Program-made: the position numbers and the translations under genes
The notes under the pieces: generated by a model
What the model was told of the DNA's origin: nothing
Seen by the model: the letters and a program-made list of their open reading frames with translations, nothing else
Database searches by the model: none
NCBI GenBank assembly: GCA_963761015.1
Contig: CAVXFL010000018.1
Location: forward strand, 59,194 to 123,193
Length of the DNA: 64,000 bases
Origin: CAVXFL01 sp963761015
GTDB lineage: Bacteria; Pseudomonadota; Alphaproteobacteria; Acetobacterales; Acetobacteraceae
Direction: 5' to 3'
Shown: in pieces, positions 1 to 8,743 of the stretch
Position numbering within the stretch: the first letter of the stretch is position 1
Layout: each line of letters begins with the position of its first letter

Positions 1-1120
1 GCCGACCAACACCAAGATCTCGCCCGCGGGGACACGGAAGCTCAGGCCGTCCAGCGCCGGGCCACGCGCCTCGTCCCAGGTCAGGCGGACGTTATCGAAC
101 GCGACCGTGAGGCCGCGCGCCTCCACCGTGCGGACCGGTAAGACGGCGGGCGGCGGCGGGGCCGACGGCAGATCGGCCAGCGCGCCGGCCGCGCCGGCCG
201 CATTCAGCCGGTCCTGATAGGCAGCGGAAAACAGCCGGAGCGGGGCGAAGAACTCCGGTACCAGCAGCAGCACGAACAAGGCGTGGCCCGGCTGCGTCAG
301 CCGGCCGCCGACGATTTCGAGCCCGTAGTGCATGGCCAGCCAGACCAGCGCCGCCGCCATCGCGCAATCGAGCGCGGCGGAGGACAGGAAGGCGACGCGC
401 AGCACCCGCATGGTGCGGATGCGCAGCTCCTTCGCCGAGGCCTCCAGCGCCCGCGCCTCCTGCCCGGCACGGTCGTACAGCACGATGGTCGCGATGCCAC
501 GCACCCGGTCGACGAAGCGGGCCTGCAAATGTGTAAGCGCCGCGAACTGCCGCTTCGTCGCGACCGAGGCTCCGATGCCCGACAGCGCCATCGCCAGCGG
601 CACCAGCAGCCCGATGCCGACCAGTTCCCCGGCCGCGACCGGGTCGATGAACGCAACCGCGATGGCAACCAGCGCCGGGCCGACGATGGCCAAGGTGGCG
701 GCGGGCAGCCAACGGGCGAACAGGCCGTCCAGCGCCTCGACCCGGTCGACGACCGCGGCCGTCGAGATCTGCCGAGTGCCGCTGGCGCAGCATGACCGGA
801 CCGGCGGCGAGCAGCCGGGCCATCGCATCGTCGCGCACGCGCCGGCGTCCGGCGGCGCCCGCGCGGGCGGCCGTGCGCTCGGAGACCAGCCCGACCAGCG
901 CCCGCAATACCGCGAGACCCGCGAACGCGGCCAGCAGAGGGAGCACGGAACCGCCGCGATGCAGCAGCGCGGATTGCAGGATTCGCGCGGCGCACCAGGC
1001 CTGGGCCACGGCGAGCGCAATCCCGATCAGCCCCAGCCCGACCACGGGCAGCGCCGTCCACCGCCCCCGCGCGCTCTGCTCCCGCAGCCAGCCCGCGGTG
1101 ATGCGCTTCGATTCCGTCAT
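1..1120 (-). CDS. cydD: CydD-like thiol-reductant ABC exporter subunit, partial, one frameshift
   Basis: This is the N-terminal part of an ABC exporter half-subunit of the CydD type, which with CydC exports cysteine/glutathione and is needed for cytochrome bd assembly. The protein starts at 1120 (MTESKRITAGWL) with hydrophobic membrane helices, and the reading at the left edge is G-E-I-L-V-L-V-G, just before the Walker A loop, so most of the nucleotide-binding domain lies outside. After residues RQRHS the frame breaks near 770-776; the homologous sequence resumes one frame over as VVDRVEALDGLFARWLP, a CydD-typical stretch. One missing base explains it. A sequencing error is as likely as a real mutation, because the sequence on both sides is well conserved. 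CydC is the alternative assignment, but the VEALDG-type motif favours CydD. Confidence 0.75.
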
Positions 1121-1243
1121 GTCGTGCCGATCAGTCGCATCCGCCGCGGGAGCGAATAGCGTGCGATGGCCGGCCTGGACAGGCCCGCGAACCTTAACGT
1201 TCGGTCACGCGGCGCATGGCGTCAGCGAAACGCGCCCGCGCCC

Positions 1244-2347
1244 TCACATCATGTGGTACGCGCCGTCGTGCCAGACGTAGAACACGTAATCGGACTTGGT
1301 GATGTCGCCCTTCTTGTCGAAGGAAATCGGCCCGAGCACGCTGTCCCAGGGACCGGCCGATTTCAGCTCCTTGGCGAGCTTCATCGGATCGGTGGTGCCG
1401 GCCTTCTTGGCCGCCTCCGCCCAGATCTGCACCGCGGCGTAGGTATAGAGAACGTAGCCCTCCGGATCGATCCCCTTGGCCTTGAACTCCTTCACCACCT
1501 TGGCCGCGGCCGGGCGGACGCGCGGGTCGGAGGGGAAGGTCATCAGGGTGCCCTCGCCGGTCGGGCCCGTGATCTGCCAGAATTCGCTGGTCACCAGCGC
1601 GTCGCCGCCGATCAGGGTCACGTGCATGCCCTGCTCCTTGGCTTGGCGCACGATCAGCCCGGCCTCGGCCTGGTAGCCGCCGACATAGATCACGTCGATG
1701 CCCGCCGCCTTCATGCGGCTGACCAGCGCGGAATAGTCGCGCTCGCCCGGCACGTAGGCGGTGTACATCGCCTCCTTCATGCCGGCCTGGTTCATGAATT
1801 TCTTGGTCTCGTCCGCCAGTCCTTTGCCGTAGGCGGAGTTGTCGTTCAGGATCGCCACCCGGCGGCCCTTGAAATGGTTGGCGATAAATTCGCCCGCCAC
1901 CTTGCCCTGCTGGTCGTCGCGGCCACAGACGCGGAACGTGTTCCAGCTTCCGTGGTCGGTGTAGGCCGGGTTCGTCGAGCCCGGCGAAATCTGCAGCACG
2001 CCTTCCTCGGTGTAGACTTTGCTGGCCGGGATCGAGCTGGACGAGCAGAAATGCCCGGCCACGAACTTCACGCCGCGGCTGACCAGATCGTTGGCGACCG
2101 AGACCGCCTGCTTCGGGTCGCAGGCGTCGTCGCCTTCGATCAGCACCAGCTTCTGGCCGAGCACCCCGCCATGCGCGTTGATGTCGGAAACCGCCTGCTC
2201 GGCGCCGGCCTTGAACTGCGCCCCAAACGTGGCGTTGGAGCCGGTGATCGGCCCGGCCATTCCGATCTTGATCTGCGCCCGCGCTGGTGCGCCGGCCAAT
2301 CCCACCGCCGCGCCCAGCACGGCCAAAGCCAAACCCAGTCTCGGCAT
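1244..2347 (-). CDS. Branched-chain amino acid (LivK-type) ABC substrate-binding protein
   Basis: A periplasmic solute-binding protein of the Leu/Ile/Val-binding family (type I periplasmic-binding fold), 367 residues and of normal length. It has a clear signal peptide (MPRLGLALAVLGAAVGLAG, cleavage near APARAQ), then the family's start of mature chain IKIGMAGPITGSNATFGAQ, and the typical GDDACDPKQAV and SPGSTNPAYTD motifs that line the ligand pocket. It stands alone: no permease or ATPase gene follows, so it either works with a transporter encoded elsewhere or is an orphan receptor. It is convergent with nothing and is transcribed away from the sulfotransferase. The exact ligand cannot be read from sequence; leucine/isoleucine/valine or another amino acid is the family expectation. 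Confidence 0.9.
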   Translation of the reverse strand: MPRLGLALAVLGAAVGLAGAPARAQIKIGMAGPITGSNATFGAQFKAGAEQAVSDINAHGGVLGQKLVLIEGDDACDPKQAVSVANDLVSRGVKFVAGHFCSSSSIPASKVYTEEGVLQISPGSTNPAYTDHGSWNTFRVCGRDDQQGKVAGEFIANHFKGRRVAILNDNSAYGKGLADETKKFMNQAGMKEAMYTAYVPGERDYSALVSRMKAAGIDVIYVGGYQAEAGLIVRQAKEQGMHVTLIGGDALVTSEFWQITGPTGEGTLMTFPSDPRVRPAAAKVVKEFKAKGIDPEGYVLYTYAAVQIWAEAAKKAGTTDPMKLAKELKSAGPWDSVLGPISFDKKGDITKSDYVFYVWHDGAYHMM

Positions 2348-2519
2348 GAGCCCGATATCCTCCCTCCGCGGTGCGCACCGGCGCGCGGCGCGTGGGTCAG
2401 CTTAGCGCATACGGCGCGGGTGAAGCGCAAGCCCGGCGAGTCGCCGCCCGCGCGATAATCAATGGTTAGCGCGCATGGGTTTGCGCTCCGAGGCCCGGCC
2501 CGAATAAACTGTCCGTCTC

Positions 2520-2543
2520 TGATATCATCCTCTTGATATCATC
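2520..2543 (+). promoter_or_regulatory. Tandem TGATATCA palindromes upstream of the sulfotransferase gene
   Basis: The 10-mer TGATATCATC occurs twice, at 2520-2529 and 2534-2543, 14 bp apart start to start, and each copy contains the perfect palindrome TGATATCA. The AT-rich pair lies 20-44 bases before the ATG at 2564 in an otherwise GC-rich region. This looks like a double operator or a promoter-proximal regulator site; the regulator is unknown. Confidence 0.4.
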
Positions 2544-2563
2544 GCCCTAGTGGAACAGCACCG

Positions 2564-4027
2564 ATGCAGTTCACCCGCTCCGAGGCAGTCGATCTCGGGC
2601 ATGCATACGCCGATATTGAATTGCGGGATTGGTTCCGAGACGGCAACAAAACCAACTCGATCGCGCTGCTCGGCTGGGCGGCAACCGCCACCGGCCGCGC
2701 CACCAACGTCGAATTCTACCAAAACGGCACGTTGATCGCCTTCGCGCCGCTCGCTGTCGAGCGTCCCGACGTCGTCGCCGCGCTTCCCGAACAGGTCGCC
2801 GAACTGCGCTGCGGGTTTCATCTGCGCATCTCGAAACTTCTGCTCGATCCGAGCGGCGTACTCGATGTGGTGCTGTATTCCGACCGGAACGGCGAGCCGG
2901 AGCGCACGCCACTCGGCCGGCTCGTCGGCGTGCCCACGCCCAGACTGATGTCCAAATATCGTGAGCGGTACAATCCTCTGCTCGTCCTCGGCATGGGGCG
3001 GTCGGGCACCTCGCGCCTGATGGAATTGTTGTCCGGGCGTCCCGAGCTGCTGGTTCCCGGACCGCACCCGTACGAATTCGGCGTAGCGAACTACCTTTGG
3101 CACGCGGCGCACGTGCTGTCCGCGCCGGCCGATCACGCCGGGTCGATGGGTCCGGACGCGTTTACCTCGCGCCTGCCCAACTCGGTGGGTTTCAACCCCT
3201 ACCGCCATCACGAGTGGGAGCCGGAGATCGGTTCGGAGCCGACGATCCGCTGGATGGAGGACGAGATGCCGCTCGCCTGCATCGATTTCTGCAAGCGGCA
3301 GGTCGATGCCTTCGGCGACAGCTTCGTCGCGGACCGATCCGTCAGGCCGCGCTACATCGCGCAGAAGATGCCGCTCTCGCCGGCGCGCTACTTCGTGTCC
3401 AACATCTATCCCGGCGCGCGCGAAATCTTCCTGGTGCGCGATTTCCGCGACGTCTGGCTCTCGGCGCGCAGCTTCAATCGCCGGCGCGGCACGGCCTCGT
3501 TTGGCCGCGATCAGGCCGTGGACGACCTCGCGTGGATGCGCGGACTCGGCCACAGCAGCCGCGAGTTGCGCCTCGCCCATCAGGCGTCCGGGCATCGCAG
3601 CCTTCTCGTGCATTACGAGGATCTGGTCGACGAACCGGAAGCGGAGCTGCTGCGAATCTTCCGCTGGCTCAGCGTCGACCAGTCGCCCGAGGCGGTCGCG
3701 TCCAGCATGCGGGCGAACGACGAAGATGCCGCCGGCGCGCATCGGACCACGCCCCGGGATTCGGCGAGCGCCGGGCGCTGGAAGACCGAAATGACCGAGC
3801 AGGAAAGGGAACTCGCCGCCTTCGTCTTCGGCGAGGACCTCGCCTATTTCGGCTACCAGGTCGCCGAGGAACCGGAGCCGAAAAAGCCGGGGGCGAAGAC
3901 GGCCACGAAGACGGGCGCCGCCAAGCGCCGCAAGGCCTCGTCGGCCCGGACCGGCTCACGCAACTCGGCTCAGGTGCGTGCGAGCAGGAATCTCGCGAAC
4001 GATTTGAGCGTTACGTCGGACACGTGA
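2564..4027 (+). CDS. Sulfotransferase-family protein with N-terminal accessory domain
   Basis: A cytoplasmic PAPS-dependent sulfotransferase, 487 residues. The 5'-phosphosulfate loop is visible as LVLGMGRSGTSRLMELLS at about residues 142-160, and the downstream 3'-phosphate region EIFLVRDFRDVWLSARSF matches the family. The first about 130 residues form a separate beta-rich region (IALLGWAATATGRATNVEF) that is not part of the catalytic fold and may bind the acceptor. The C-terminus is a basic Lys/Ala/Thr tail (KKPGAKTATKTGAAKRRK). The acceptor is unknown; a polysaccharide or lipid is plausible given other glycosyltransferase genes in the window. The 3' end overlaps the convergent mntR by 58 bases. 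Confidence 0.8.
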   Translation: MQFTRSEAVDLGHAYADIELRDWFRDGNKTNSIALLGWAATATGRATNVEFYQNGTLIAFAPLAVERPDVVAALPEQVAELRCGFHLRISKLLLDPSGVLDVVLYSDRNGEPERTPLGRLVGVPTPRLMSKYRERYNPLLVLGMGRSGTSRLMELLSGRPELLVPGPHPYEFGVANYLWHAAHVLSAPADHAGSMGPDAFTSRLPNSVGFNPYRHHEWEPEIGSEPTIRWMEDEMPLACIDFCKRQVDAFGDSFVADRSVRPRYIAQKMPLSPARYFVSNIYPGAREIFLVRDFRDVWLSARSFNRRRGTASFGRDQAVDDLAWMRGLGHSSRELRLAHQASGHRSLLVHYEDLVDEPEAELLRIFRWLSVDQSPEAVASSMRANDEDAAGAHRTTPRDSASAGRWKTEMTEQERELAAFVFGEDLAYFGYQVAEEPEPKKPGAKTATKTGAAKRRKASSARTGSRNSAQVRASRNLANDLSVTSDT

Positions 4028-4386
4028 TGCTCGATGCCCTCCGCGTCCGATTCGGCGGCTTCCAGCGGCACCCCTAGCGCGACCAGGACATCGACGACCA
4101 GCCGGTGCCGAGCACGCACCTTTTCGGCCAACGCGCGGCCGGCCTCGGTCAGGAACACGCCGCGATAGGGGCGCGCGGTCACCAGCCCCTCGCGCTTCAG
4201 GCGCGCGATGCTCTTGGCCACCGTCGCGTGCGAGACGCCGAGCCGGCGGGCGATGTCCACCGGCCGCGCCTCCCCGGCGGTGGCCAGCAGATCGGCGATC
4301 AGCTCGGCATAGTCCTCCAGCAGCTCGGCCGAGCGCGCGCTGCGCGCCTTGCCGAACCGGCGCGCCTGGGTCGGCTCCTCCGGCAT
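3970..4386 (-). CDS. mntR: Manganese-responsive regulator MntR (DtxR family)
   Basis: A DtxR-family metalloregulator that represses manganese uptake. The winged-helix region reads DIARRLGVSHATVAKSIARL followed by a wing RPYRGVFLTEAG. The second domain has RHRLVVDVLVALGV and DAEGIEHHVS, which carries the His/Glu/Glu/His set of MntR metal ligands. I chose the ATG at 4386 (MPEEPTQ) because it gives the usual MntR length of about 138 residues; an ATG at 4506 would add a 40-residue extension with no family support. It faces mntH across a palindrome at 4568-4589, the standard arrangement. Its 3' end overlaps the sulfotransferase gene. Confidence 0.85.
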   Translation of the reverse strand: MPEEPTQARRFGKARSARSAELLEDYAELIADLLATAGEARPVDIARRLGVSHATVAKSIARLKREGLVTARPYRGVFLTEAGRALAEKVRARHRLVVDVLVALGVPLEAAESDAEGIEHHVSDVTLKSFARFLLART

Positions 4387-4567
4387 TGCGGCCGCGGGCA
4401 CGACCAGTTTGCGGCGCTCAGCGGCTAGCGGCACCTCTCGCGTCCTCGATCCCTGCTGATCGTGTCCGCCGTTATCGCGCGCGCGTGCGGCCGATTCAAC
4501 ATCCACAAGATTTTGATGCCTCTGCCGTGTCGTCCAGAGCCGGCTTCCAAGAGAAGCCGCTTGATAG

Positions 4568-4589
4568 GGATGTAGCCGTGGCTACATCC
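4568..4589. promoter_or_regulatory. 22-bp palindrome, probable MntR operator
   Basis: A perfect inverted repeat of 10-bp arms with a 2-base centre, GGATGTAGCC-GT-GGCTACATCC. It contains TAGC-N4-GCTA, the core also found in the enterobacterial MntR box. It lies between divergent mntR and mntH and ends 5 bases before the first possible mntH start, so a bound repressor would block mntH initiation and possibly mntR as well. Assignment to MntR rests on position and on resemblance of the core. Confidence 0.65.
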
Positions 4590-4594
4590 TGAGG

Positions 4595-5941
4595 GTGACG
4601 AGAGCGGGACGGCCATCCGTGAGCGAAATCGCCGACCGATCGGACAGCGCCGCCCGGCAGACCGTCTCCGATCGGGCGACCGCCGGGATACGCGAGGTGC
4701 TGGCCGGCCGCCGCCACGGTCCCCGGTCCGCTCTCCTGTTCGTGGGCCCGGCGGTGATCGCCTCGATCGCCTACATGGATCCGGGCAATTTCGCGACCAA
4801 CATCCAGGCCGGCGCCAGGTTCGGCTACGAACTGCTCTGGGTTGTGGTGATGGCGAACCTGATCGCCATGCTGTTCCAGGCGCTCTCGGCGAAGCTCGGC
4901 ATCGTCACCGGCCGCAACCTCGCCGAGCTGTGCCGCGAGCTTCTGCCGCGGCACACCGTCTATGCCATGTGGGCCATCAGCGAGGTGGCCGCCATGGCGA
5001 CCGACCTGGCCGAGTTCCTGGGCGGCGCGATCGGCCTCGCGCTCCTGTTCAAGATGCCCTTGCTCGCCGGCATGGTCGTCACGGCGCTGGTCACCTACGG
5101 CATTCTGCTGACCGAGAACCGAGGCTTCCGTCCGGCGGAGATCGTTATCGGCACGCTCGTCGGCGTGATCGGTGTCTGCTACCTGATCGAGATGTTCATT
5201 GCCCCGATCGCCTGGGGGCAGGCGGGCCTGCACGCGGTCGTGCCATCCCTGCCGAACGCCGCCGCGCTGACGATTTCCGTCGGCATCATCGGCGCGACCT
5301 TGATGCCGCACGCCATCTACCTGCATTCCGGACTGACGCAGGCGCGAGCGCCGGGGCGCGACATCGGCGAGCGCCGCACCCTGTTGCGCTACTCGAACCG
5401 CGAAGTGGTCGTCGCGCTGGCGGTGGCCGGGCTGGTGAACATGGCCATGGTGCTGATGGCCTCGGCCGCCTTTCACGCCGGGCATAGCGACGTGGCGGAG
5501 ATCGAGACCGCCTATCACACCCTGACCCCGCTGCTCGGCGGCGCATCAGCCGCCGTGTTCCTGGTCTCGCTAATGGCCTCCGGCATGTCCAGCTCGGCCG
5601 TGGGCACGATGGCCGGCCAAGTCATCATGCAGGGCTTCGTGGGCTTCCGCATCCCGCTGTGGCTGCGCCGCCTGGTGACGATGCTGCCGGCCCTGGCGGT
5701 CGTGGCGCTCGGGGTGAACGCGACCCAGGCGCTGGTGCTGAGCCAGGTCGCGCTCTCCTTCGCCCTGCCGATCCCGATGGTCGCGCTGGTCCTGTTCACC
5801 CGGCGGCGGGACGTCATGGGCGAGTTCGCGAACGGGCGGCTGACCGACGCGGCCGCGATCGCCGGGACCGTGGTAATCCTGGTCCTCAACACGGTTTTGC
5901 TGTTGCAGACGTTCGGGGTGCCGGTGCCCGGGATTTCCTGA
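4595..5941 (+). CDS. mntH: Manganese transporter MntH (NRAMP family)
   Basis: A proton-coupled Mn(II)/Fe(II) importer in the inner membrane with 11 or so predicted helices. The NRAMP metal-site motif DPGN is in helix 1 (AYMDPGNFATNIQAGARFGY) and the MPH motif of helix 6 is present (GATLMPHAIYLHS), so the transporter looks functional. Length is normal (448 residues from GTG 4595). A second in-frame GTG at 4619 (VSEIADRSD) is equally possible and would leave more room between the operator and the start codon. The palindrome at 4568-4589 implies manganese repression by the divergent mntR product. Confidence 0.92.
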   Translation: MTRAGRPSVSEIADRSDSAARQTVSDRATAGIREVLAGRRHGPRSALLFVGPAVIASIAYMDPGNFATNIQAGARFGYELLWVVVMANLIAMLFQALSAKLGIVTGRNLAELCRELLPRHTVYAMWAISEVAAMATDLAEFLGGAIGLALLFKMPLLAGMVVTALVTYGILLTENRGFRPAEIVIGTLVGVIGVCYLIEMFIAPIAWGQAGLHAVVPSLPNAAALTISVGIIGATLMPHAIYLHSGLTQARAPGRDIGERRTLLRYSNREVVVALAVAGLVNMAMVLMASAAFHAGHSDVAEIETAYHTLTPLLGGASAAVFLVSLMASGMSSSAVGTMAGQVIMQGFVGFRIPLWLRRLVTMLPALAVVALGVNATQALVLSQVALSFALPIPMVALVLFTRRRDVMGEFANGRLTDAAAIAGTVVILVLNTVLLLQTFGVPVPGIS

Positions 5942-6005
5942 ACCCTCACATGCCGCCGCGGCCGGATTCTATGCTCGCCCCCGGCTACCGCCTACGCGAG
6001 GACGC

Positions 6006-6866
6006 ATGAAAGTCGCCGCCGTCACCATGGCCTATAACGAGCCGGTGTTCCTGCCGATCTGGTCGCGTCATTACGCCCGCCATGTCGGCGCGCGGCATTG
6101 CTACGTGATCGACCATGGCTCGGACGACGGCAGCACCGAGAACCTCGGCGAGGTGAACGTGGCGCGCATTCCCCGTTCGGCGCAGGACGACGCCAAGCGG
6201 GCGCGCTTCGTCTCGCGCTTCTGCGCCCAATTGCTGGACTGGTACGACTGGGTGATCCACACCGATACGGACGAGATCGTGCTGCCCGATCCGCGTTTCC
6301 ACGACAGCCTGGCGCATTATTGCGCCGGCGGTCCGCCCGAAACCGTGACCGCGGTCGGCCTCAACCTGCATCAGATTCCCGACAGCGAACCGCCGATCGA
6401 TCTCGCCCGCCCGATCACCGAGCAGCGCCGCTGGGTCCGATTCTCGAGCGCGATGTGCAAGCTCGTGCTGATCCGCCGGGCGGTGGACTGGGCACCGGGA
6501 TTTCACTGCGCGGCCGACGCGCCGGTGGCGTTCGATCAGTTGTTCCTGTTCCACCTGCGCTGGTTCGACCGCAAACTCGGCCTCGACCGCCTGGCCAAGA
6601 CGCGCGCCATGCCCTGGGCTGACCCGAACGCGGGCGCGTGGCAGCGCGTCGCGGACAGCGAATTCGTCATGCTCTTCGAGCGGATCGCCGGGCTTCCGCA
6701 GCGCCAAGGCGTCCCGTTCGACATCGGCATACCGCCGCTACGCGACACGATAAGGGCTTTGCTCGAGAGCCAGAACGGCAGGGAAGGCGAGCCGTACAAA
6801 TTCGACCTCCACCGCGACGTCGACGAGCTTTGGGAAATCCCCGAACGGTTCCGCGGCACGTTCTAG
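6006..6866 (+). CDS. Glycosyltransferase family 2-like protein
   Basis: A 286-residue cytoplasmic protein with the GT-A start MKVAAVTMAYNEPVFLP and nucleotide-binding segment YVIDHGSDDGSTENL, followed by DWVIHTDTDEIVLPDP, in which DTD is the expected metal-binding DxD motif. Related proteins are annotated as GT2 or as members of the GT92-like 'glycosyltransferase family protein' set. There is no membrane segment. It follows mntH by 64 bases on the same strand, with no functional link expected. The donor sugar and acceptor are unknown. It could take part in the same surface-glycan work as the GT4 at 16.5-17.5 kb. Confidence 0.7.
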   Translation: MKVAAVTMAYNEPVFLPIWSRHYARHVGARHCYVIDHGSDDGSTENLGEVNVARIPRSAQDDAKRARFVSRFCAQLLDWYDWVIHTDTDEIVLPDPRFHDSLAHYCAGGPPETVTAVGLNLHQIPDSEPPIDLARPITEQRRWVRFSSAMCKLVLIRRAVDWAPGFHCAADAPVAFDQLFLFHLRWFDRKLGLDRLAKTRAMPWADPNAGAWQRVADSEFVMLFERIAGLPQRQGVPFDIGIPPLRDTIRALLESQNGREGEPYKFDLHRDVDELWEIPERFRGTF

Positions 6867-6888
6867 GTGTTTGGCAAAGGCACTCCGC

Positions 6889-7834
6889 TCAATGGCCGCG
6901 AACCAGCGGATAGCGGGATTCGGAAAGCGGCTGAAACGCCTCGTGGGCCGGGATCGTCGCGATCAGCTTGTAATAATCCCACGGCCCTTTCGACTTAGAC
7001 GACGATTTGACCTGGAACAGGTACATGTCGCGCACCATCAGGCCGTCCGGGCGGATATGCCCGTCACGCGCGAAGAAATTGTGGATCGGCATCGCGCGCA
7101 TCTTTTTCATGACGGCGCCGCTGTCCGTTGTGCCGGCGGCGGCGACGGCCTGCAGATAGTGCATCGTCGCGGAATACACGCCGGCCTGCGACATGTCCGG
7201 CATCTTGTGCAGCCGCGTGAAGAAACGGTGCGACCACTTGCGCGAGGCATCGTTCAGGTTCCAGTAGAACGACGAACTCAGCACCATGCCCTGCGTGGTC
7301 GCCAGCCCCATGCTGTGAATGTCGGTGACATAGACGAGCAACCTTGCCGCCCTGCCTGACCACCGCGAGCCCGGTCGTGTGCGCCAGCGCGTACGTATCG
7401 TAGGCGTAATGCACGGAGATCGGCGTGCAGGCCTCGTTGGTGATGCTGGCTGCGCCGGGTCCGCTCAGCATCACGATCTTGTTCTTCTGCCGGGCGACGT
7501 TCATCACGGCGAGCGCCGGCGAAGACGCGGCGACGTCCATCAGCGCGCTGACATGCTGCTCCTCGAACCATTTGGTTGCGATGGCCGCGGCGATATCGGC
7601 CTTGTTCTGGTGATCGGTGGAAAGCACCTCGATCGGCCGGCCCAGCACCTTGCCGCCGAAATCCTCGACCGCCATCTTGGCGGCGGTCACGCTGCCGATT
7701 CCGGTAATGTCCGCGTAGATGCTGGACATGTCGAGAATAAGCCCGATCCGCACCGGCTCGACGCCCGCTTGCGCCCGCGCGATTCCCGCTGCCGAGCAGA
7801 TCAATAGCATTGCCGCCGCGGCCAGTCCCCGCAT
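6889..7834 (-). pseudogene. LivK-type ABC substrate-binding protein, internal deletion and frame break
   Basis: A second branched-chain-type periplasmic binding protein gene. The 5' half (start ATG 7834, with a GGGAG-type ribosome site upstream) encodes a signal peptide and continues to AVVRQGGK. The 3' half in another frame resumes at LLVYVTDIHSMGL and runs to a family-typical C-terminus (KGPWDYYKLIATIP, PLSESRYPLV). The two halves total about 313 residues where relatives have about 390, and the missing segment is the middle part that normally joins GGK to the LLVF-TDIHS motif. The junction is near 7340-7346. This is a deletion of roughly 230 to 240 bases that also shifts frame, not a simple base-call error. 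It lies downstream of sufA without an obvious link to it. Confidence 0.75.
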
Positions 7835-7955
7835 CGCCTCGCTCCCGATTTTCGGCGATCGTAACGCAAACTCCGGCTTCGGCAAGCGACGTCCGGGAGA
7901 TTGCGGGGTCACGCCCGGCAATGACGACGGAATAGCGCGATTGACCGGGGCCGCG

Positions 7956-8330
7956 TCAGATGTGGAAACTTTCGCCGCAGCCGCAGCGGCCCTTTTCGTT
8001 CGGGTTGGTGAAGGTGAAGCCGGATTCGAGTGCCTTCATCTCGTAATCCATCACCGTCCCGATCAGGAACAGCGAGGCCTTGCGGTCGATCAGGACGGTC
8101 ACGCCCTTGTCGGTGACAACCTCGTCGCCCGGCCCAGGCGCGTCCACCCAGCTCATGTCGTAGGAAAGCCCAGAGCAACCTTTCGTGCGTACGCCGATGC
8201 GCAAAGTCCGCCCCTGCTCGCCCTTGGCGTAAAGGGCGCGCAAACGCTCGGCGGCGGCATCGGTGAGTTGCACCAGCGGCGGCAAGGCGCGCTTCGGCTT
8301 GGCGGCGGTCTGATCGAGTGTCGTGCTCAT
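7956..8330 (-). CDS. sufA: A-type Fe-S carrier SufA (HesB/IscA family)
   Basis: An iron-sulfur cluster carrier or scaffold that receives clusters from SufBCD and hands them to target proteins. The three conserved cysteines are present in RTKGCSGLSYDM and GRCGCGESFHI at the C-terminus. At 124 residues it has normal length, with a short Ala/Lys N-terminal extension. It is the last gene of the suf operon, 23 bases after sufT. Naming it SufA rather than ErpA or IscA rests on its place in the suf operon. Confidence 0.9.
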   Translation of the reverse strand: MSTTLDQTAAKPKRALPPLVQLTDAAAERLRALYAKGEQGRTLRIGVRTKGCSGLSYDMSWVDAPGPGDEVVTDKGVTVLIDRKASLFLIGTVMDYEMKALESGFTFTNPNEKGRCGCGESFHI

Positions 8331-8353
8331 GGCGGAACCAAATCCAAGTGGCG

Positions 8354-8743
8354 TCAGAACATATCCAATTGCAGCCGGGCTTCCTCGCTCATGCGGGAAA
8401 CATCCCAGGGCGGATCCCAGACGGTTTCGACCTCGGCATCGGTAACGCCGGGCACCGACAGCACCGCCTCGCGCACCTGCTCCGGCAATTCCTGCGCGCT
8501 CGGGCAGGCCGGCGCGGTGAGCGTCATTTCCACCTTCACCTTGCCATCGTCGAAAATGTCGATGGCGTAAATCAAGCCGAGTTCGTGGATATTCACCGGA
8601 ATTTCCGGATCGTACACGTCGGAGATCGCCGCGATCACCGCGTCCTCGGTCACCTTCGGGCGGGTCTCGCCCTCCGGAGTCCAGGTGGTTTGCGGCTCGG
8701 CCCGCACGGGCTCGGTCCGGTGAGTTTCGACCTGCTCACTCAC
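8354..8743 (-). CDS. sufT: SufT-like Fe-S maturation factor (DUF59/MIP18 family)
   Basis: A small cytoplasmic DUF59 protein that helps mature Fe-S proteins. The family signature is clear: VYDPEIPVNIHELGLIYAI, then MTLTAPACPSAQELPEQV with the conserved Cys, and VWDPPWDVSRMSEEARLQL at the end. I start it at GTG 8743 (VSEQVETHRTEP), which overlaps the sufU stop by 8 bases (GTGAGTGA); an ATG at 8776 lies further inside sufU and is less likely. Translational coupling with sufU is therefore expected. It is followed by sufA. Confidence 0.88.
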   Translation of the reverse strand: MSEQVETHRTEPVRAEPQTTWTPEGETRPKVTEDAVIAAISDVYDPEIPVNIHELGLIYAIDIFDDGKVKVEMTLTAPACPSAQELPEQVREAVLSVPGVTDAEVETVWDPPWDVSRMSEEARLQLDMF

